A DNA stretch of 64,000 bases, from positions 304,446 through 368,445 of the forward strand of contig JAWKTK010000005.1 in assembly GCA_041399205.1 (NCBI GenBank). Reading direction: 5' to 3'. This stretch comes from JAGQOZ01 sp041399205 (lineage in GTDB: Bacteria; Planctomycetota; Planctomycetia; Pirellulales; Pirellulaceae). Below, one piece after another: positions 60,247-64,000 of this stretch (position 1 is the first letter of the stretch; every line of letters starts with the position of its first letter). Made by a program: the position numbers and the translations under genes. Under the pieces are notes generated by a model. That model was given only the letters and a program-made list of their open reading frames with translations. It was not told where the DNA came from and ran no database searches.

Positions 60247-60643
60247 TCACGATTTAGACGTCCCCGGAAAAGATTCTTATCGCCATCGAACCGCCGGTGC
60301 CATTGTCTCCGGTATCTGTTCACCTCAAGCCGGCGCTATCTTCTTTCAGCCGCCACCGCTTGAGGATGACGCAACCAACGATGCGAAATACGTCGTTTTC
60401 CAACCCCATTTCCAGAATTGCGATGTTGTGATTGTGGAAGGTGACACACACACGTCTGCTCCCAAGTTGGAAGTATGGCGAGCGTCCGTGGGAGGTGAAC
60501 CGTACGCCACGTCAGACTGCCAAGTCCACGCAATCATTTCGGACGACTCGTCTGCACTCGGCAACATCGGTGATACGCCCGTCTGGAGTCGCAGCAATGT
60601 CGCTGACTTGCTGCAGCGACTACGGCTGTTGCTAAAGCAGTAG
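60125..60643 (+). CDS. mobB: molybdopterin-guanine dinucleotide biosynthesis protein B
   Basis: 172 residues of the MobB P-loop family. The Walker A motif is IGRKNHGKTTLV; TIKHTHHDHDLDVPGKDSYRHRTAGA is the family signature (KHxxHxxxxDxPGKDSxRxxxAGA). VVIVEGD is the Walker B-like strand. MobB binds GTP and aids guanylation of molybdopterin to MGD, the cofactor of NapA, so its position directly after the NapAB-like genes fits. Its start lies inside the preceding reading frame. It closes the operon; no MobA is near. Confidence 0.93.
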   Translation: MKRIHIIGRKNHGKTTLVVELVSALAASGLQVGTIKHTHHDHDLDVPGKDSYRHRTAGAIVSGICSPQAGAIFFQPPPLEDDATNDAKYVVFQPHFQNCDVVIVEGDTHTSAPKLEVWRASVGGEPYATSDCQVHAIISDDSSALGNIGDTPVWSRSNVADLLQRLRLLLKQ

Positions 60644-60772
60644 TTTCTGCGCCACGATACCTCCGTTTTCACTGTTTTGCAGGAATGCCCCATTTAGGGA
60701 TTGCGATGGGTCACCGATTACGATTGAATGCTGTTCGCTTCGGTCATTTCTTACACTTCGAGATTTCTCGCA

Positions 60773-61684
60773 ATGCAATTCCTTCGCACCGTCACTCTGT
60801 TGGCAATGTTGACATTCATGACCTCGTTCACATTTGCGGAAGATTCCCAGAAAAAGTATATCATCATTCACGCAGATGACGCGGGAATGTCTCATTCGGT
60901 CAATCGCGCCACAATTCAAGGGATGCAGGAAGGGATTGTTTCGTCCGCCAGCATCATGGTCCCCTGCCCTTGGTTTCCCGAATTCGCTCGGTTCGCCAAA
61001 GAACATCCCAACTTAGACTACGGTATTCATTTGACGCTGAATTCGGAATGGGAACTCTATCGCTGGGGTCCGGTAGCCGGGCGACACCAAGTTCCCAGTC
61101 TAGTGGATGAAGACGGCTTCCTATGGGACAACGTCGCTCAAGTTGCCCAGCATGCCAAAGCGGAAGACGTGGAAACGGAACTGCGAGCCCAAATTGAACG
61201 AGCCAAAGCGTTTGGAGTTCCGCTCAGCCATTTGGACACGCACATGGGATCGGCCTTCTGTCGACCTGATATTGCGAAGGTCTACATCCAGCTCGGTTTG
61301 GAATACAAACTACCCGTGCTTGTCGTTCGTCCCACAGAAACGAATCAGGTTGCCAGAATCTATCCCGAAATCGCCAAAATGTTGAAACCACTTGAAGACG
61401 CAGGATTCCCCATCTTGGACGAAGTCTATCAATTCTACGAACACGGCGATTACGAAAAACGCAAGCAACGTTACTTGGAAGCCATCACCAACGCACCGAT
61501 AGGTGTCAGCGAAATCATTATCCACTGTGGTTTTGACGACCATGAACTTCGTCAGATCACCAACAGCGTCGACATCCGCGATACAGATCGAAAGGTCTTC
61601 ACCGATCCGGAAGTTAGGGCAGCCATCCAACGGCTTGGCGTGCAAATCATCACCTGGAAACAATTTCAGGAAATGAATCGCTAG
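60773..61684 (+). CDS. secreted ChbG/YdjC-type polysaccharide deacetylase-like protein
   Basis: 303 residues from ATG 60773 (an upstream in-frame ATG at 60728 only adds a basic stretch). A signal peptide (FLRTVTLLAMLTFMTSFTFA) is followed by YIIIHADDAGMSHSVNRA, which holds the Asp-Asp metal motif, GIHLTLNSEW with the metal His, and SHLDTHMGS with the catalytic/metal His pair, then IIIHCGFDDHELRQ. These match the YdjC/ChbG/HpnK fold, which removes acetyl groups from chitooligosaccharides or related glycans. Export is notable because ChbG works in the cytoplasm. It stands apart from the operon before it; a polymer substrate at the surface is inferred. Confidence 0.88.
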   Translation: MQFLRTVTLLAMLTFMTSFTFAEDSQKKYIIIHADDAGMSHSVNRATIQGMQEGIVSSASIMVPCPWFPEFARFAKEHPNLDYGIHLTLNSEWELYRWGPVAGRHQVPSLVDEDGFLWDNVAQVAQHAKAEDVETELRAQIERAKAFGVPLSHLDTHMGSAFCRPDIAKVYIQLGLEYKLPVLVVRPTETNQVARIYPEIAKMLKPLEDAGFPILDEVYQFYEHGDYEKRKQRYLEAITNAPIGVSEIIIHCGFDDHELRQITNSVDIRDTDRKVFTDPEVRAAIQRLGVQIITWKQFQEMNR

Positions 61685-64000
61685 TTGGCCGAATCGCAAT
61701 CGCGTTCAGCGTCTTGTTCTTGCCGCATCCGCTTTCCTTTTTCAATGATGGTCTCCAAACTCTCGTCATCTTCGTCTGACCGCTTCCAACCGTTTTCTTC
61801 CAAGATCATAATTGGATCAAAACGAGTCCAGGTGGGCAAGGACGATGAAAGTAACGCCATCAAGTAACCGCTGCGCAATGTCCACGCGACGTAGCCCATA
61901 GAGAGTCCAACGCCCACTTTTCCCAATTGGGCAACGACCATTTCTTCGGTATCCAAGTTTTCCATGACGTCTCGTTCAACCGCATCGTATTGCCGCCAGA
62001 GTAGATCCATCTTGGCAACAGCAACTTCCATTTCATACATATCCACCTGCTCGAATTCGCGTCCAGGCAAGCTTCGACCTCGATACTGCACTCGCACCAA
62101 CTCTGCTCGGTCTGAACCAGACGAAGGTACCGAATTCCCGTCCAACTCGGCAAATCCGCTGTCAACTCGGTCCATTTCCAACGGCTGTGAAACCAAGCTT
62201 GAAGACTCGCTATCGCCCTTACCTGCCCCTTGGTGGACAACACCGGTACCTGTGTTGCCGATTGGCTTAACTGGAGTGCGAACCGTGGTGGATGTCACTT
62301 CGACTGGCGTCTCATCGTCCGTTGAATTCGTATCCGAATCTTCCGTATCACCGGACGACGAATTATTGGAATTGGAATTGGAATCGTCATTCGTATCGTC
62401 CGAACCGCCACCGTCGGTTGGGTCGGGTGGCAGCGTCACAGTGGAAACGTGGACGGTCACCGTAATCGGATTCGAAGTATTTGCGCCATCACTGGCCAGA
62501 TAGCTAAACGTCACCGGTCCGGCATATCCAATTGCCGGAGTGTATCGGAACGTGCCGTCAGACTGGAAGACCAAGGAACCTACGACGGGCACGGTATGCA
62601 ACTGCGCGGAAAGCGTTTGACCTTCCACATCACTATCGTTCAACAATACGCTCAGCGCCTGTACCAAGACTTGGTCACTGGTGACAAAATATTCGTCAGC
62701 CTGTCCGCTAGGTGCGTCATTCACCGCCAACACTCGCACCGTGACCACCGCCGAATCAGTGCCACCATGACCATCGCGGATGGAATAGCTAAACGAATCC
62801 AGCCCACTGAAGTCTTGATCGGGCGAATAAACAAACGTACCGTCAGCGTGAATTGTCACCGAACCATGGTTCGTGGCATAAGTTCCCACATTAACAACTT
62901 GTAGTGCATCTCCATCAATATCGGCATCCACGCCATATCCCGAATCGTCCGTAAGCAGATTTCCGGAAACGGAATTATCTTCGTTCGTCGAATATTCGTT
63001 GTCGCTGGCCACGGGAATATCATTCACCTGCGAAACGTTGATCGCCACGGTTTCTGTCACCGACATCGGGCCACCAGCACCACTATTCCCCAGATCGTCC
63101 ACCGAAATCTGAATTCCTGCAGCTCCAAAGAAATTAGCATTGGGTTGGAAGACCAACCCGTCCAGCGCCAAATTGATATCGCTAACCGTTCCAGTAAACG
63201 TCATCAAGGCATCTCCAACGCCGTCACCGGAAACAAACGTCAAGCCAACTGTTTGACTCAGCGTAACGTCACCGCCAGCCACTTGAAGCGTTACTTGCAC
63301 GGCACCACCATTGGCGTCGGCATCCGAAATCTGAATCGCGTTTGCGGCGCCAAGAACCAGCGGAATATCTTCGACGGTCGTCACGCCAGCCGGGATACTG
63401 GCAATAGGGCGATCATTCAGCGCATTCACATTGATTTGAAAAACGCCGCCATCCGTCGCGCCGAGTCCGTCATCCACCGTAAAACTAAACCCATCTACAG
63501 AAGTTTCGCTGCCGTCATGGGAATATGTGATTCTACCAACATCGACATCTTCTTGAGTAAAGGTGCTACCAACCACCAACGTGACGCCGTCACGTTGCAA
63601 CACGCCATGCGTCGGCAAACTGTCAACTCGATATGTCAACTGGCTTGGTAAGTGATCAACGTCGGTCGTCAACAGGTGACTATTCGCAATCGTTGCCAAT
63701 GATCCTTCATCCAATGTCAGTGGCGAATTCACCACCAACACCTGCTCTTCATTCACATTCGTGACGGCAATCACCAACATTTGAGTCGCCGTCGATCCGT
63801 CACTCGAAGTCGCTCGAACGGTAATATTGTGCGAAGTAGCCGTCTCGTAGTCCAATCCTCCCACCACCGTCACCACGCCCGAATTCAAGTCAATCGCAAA
63901 TCGACCGCCCGCATCATCGTCCAGAGCATAGGTAACGGTATTATTCGTTGCGTCCGCGTCGGTCGCCAGGATCGATACGCCGATACTGGTACCAACCGAA
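61681..64000 (-). CDS. giant cadherin-like/VCBS-type repeat protein, C-terminal part (partial)
   Basis: The gene runs off the right edge; at least 773 residues are visible and the frame is open to 64000. Cadherin-like repeats occur throughout (ATDADATNNTVTYALDDDAGGRFAIDLNSGVV; VDGFSFTVDDGLGATDGGVFQINVNALNDRP; DSFSYSIRDGHGGTDSAVVTV; VTFSYLASDGANTSNPITVTV). A Ser/Asn/Asp linker (62300-62420) precedes a conserved C-terminal module with a long hydrophobic run (VGLSMGYVAWTLRSGYLMALLSSSLPTWTRFDPIMIL) and an acidic, charged tail. This C-terminal arrangement recurs in giant planctomycete surface proteins and is probably a membrane anchor. It would be a huge adhesin or matrix protein. The stop overlaps the deacetylase stop by a few bases. 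Confidence 0.85.
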   Translation of the reverse strand, partial: SVGTSIGVSILATDADATNNTVTYALDDDAGGRFAIDLNSGVVTVVGGLDYETATSHNITVRATSSDGSTATQMLVIAVTNVNEEQVLVVNSPLTLDEGSLATIANSHLLTTDVDHLPSQLTYRVDSLPTHGVLQRDGVTLVVGSTFTQEDVDVGRITYSHDGSETSVDGFSFTVDDGLGATDGGVFQINVNALNDRPIASIPAGVTTVEDIPLVLGAANAIQISDADANGGAVQVTLQVAGGDVTLSQTVGLTFVSGDGVGDALMTFTGTVSDINLALDGLVFQPNANFFGAAGIQISVDDLGNSGAGGPMSVTETVAINVSQVNDIPVASDNEYSTNEDNSVSGNLLTDDSGYGVDADIDGDALQVVNVGTYATNHGSVTIHADGTFVYSPDQDFSGLDSFSYSIRDGHGGTDSAVVTVRVLAVNDAPSGQADEYFVTSDQVLVQALSVLLNDSDVEGQTLSAQLHTVPVVGSLVFQSDGTFRYTPAIGYAGPVTFSYLASDGANTSNPITVTVHVSTVTLPPDPTDGGGSDDTNDDSNSNSNNSSSGDTEDSDTNSTDDETPVEVTSTTVRTPVKPIGNTGTGVVHQGAGKGDSESSSLVSQPLEMDRVDSGFAELDGNSVPSSGSDRAELVRVQYRGRSLPGREFEQVDMYEMEVAVAKMDLLWRQYDAVERDVMENLDTEEMVVAQLGKVGVGLSMGYVAWTLRSGYLMALLSSSLPTWTRFDPIMILEENGWKRSDEDDESLETIIEKGKRMRQEQDAERDCDSAN

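Overview
The window looks like chromosomal DNA from a planctomycete, most likely of the Pirellulaceae type. This is inferred from family content: DUF1549/DUF1553 and PSCyt1-type cytochrome proteins, a Pirellula-type heme-binding membrane dehydrogenase (TIGR02603/TIGR02604 type), giant surface proteins with an LEPR-like N-terminal motif, lamin-tail, cadherin-like and dockerin modules, PEP-CTERM-like C-termini, YdjY and many Tat-secreted proteins. No rRNA, tRNA or CRISPR array was recognised.

Layout. 1-294: end of a SET-domain gene. 299-8691 (minus): an operon of a DUF1549/DUF1553 protein, a PPC-domain protein and a PSCyt1/WD40 protein. 8946-14302: HtrA-like protease, matrixin-like metalloprotease, CoaB-like synthetase and a PQQ-propeller protein. 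14390-20742: fused 5-oxoprolinase/hydantoinase, PaaK-like ligase and DUF971 protein with ATGA start/stop overlaps, then a sulfotransferase. 20844-27218: SDR oxidoreductase, membrane dehydrogenase with cytochrome c domain, glgC and a cytidylyltransferase-like protein. 27400-31660: accessory island with a tandem repeat, a toxin-antitoxin pair whose toxin has a premature stop, an IS1634-type transposase remnant, an integrase remnant and a broken sugar isomerase. 31809-35065: TerC, cupin, ligA. 35337-42814: PEP-CTERM protein and a giant CotH-kinase surface protein. 43064-50254: TolC, a secreted protein, YggS, DUF167, a large hypothetical protein and YdjY. 50403-53107: 16-bp repeat array, LamG protein, Tat hypothetical. 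53170-60643: an Rrf2 regulator divergent from a respiratory cluster. 60773-64000: secreted ChbG/YdjC deacetylase and the end of a cadherin-like giant protein.

The most interesting system is at 53.2-60.6 kb: Rrf2 regulator, Rieske protein, cytochrome b, membrane-anchored HAO-like octaheme cytochrome c, NapA-like molybdopterin oxidoreductase, a NapB-like protein with four rather than two CXXCH motifs, and MobB. No NapC, NapD, NapG or NapH is present. The arrangement suggests a quinol-to-nitrate chain in which a Rieske/cytochrome b complex and the octaheme protein replace NapC. A good promoter and an inverted repeat sit between the regulator and the structural genes.

Caution: many genes are interrupted by single-base indels, including ligA, which should be essential. 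The indels cluster at 0.2-1.8, 28-31.7 and 42.2-47.6 kb. Sequence error is the simplest general explanation, with true decay likely in the 27-31 kb island.
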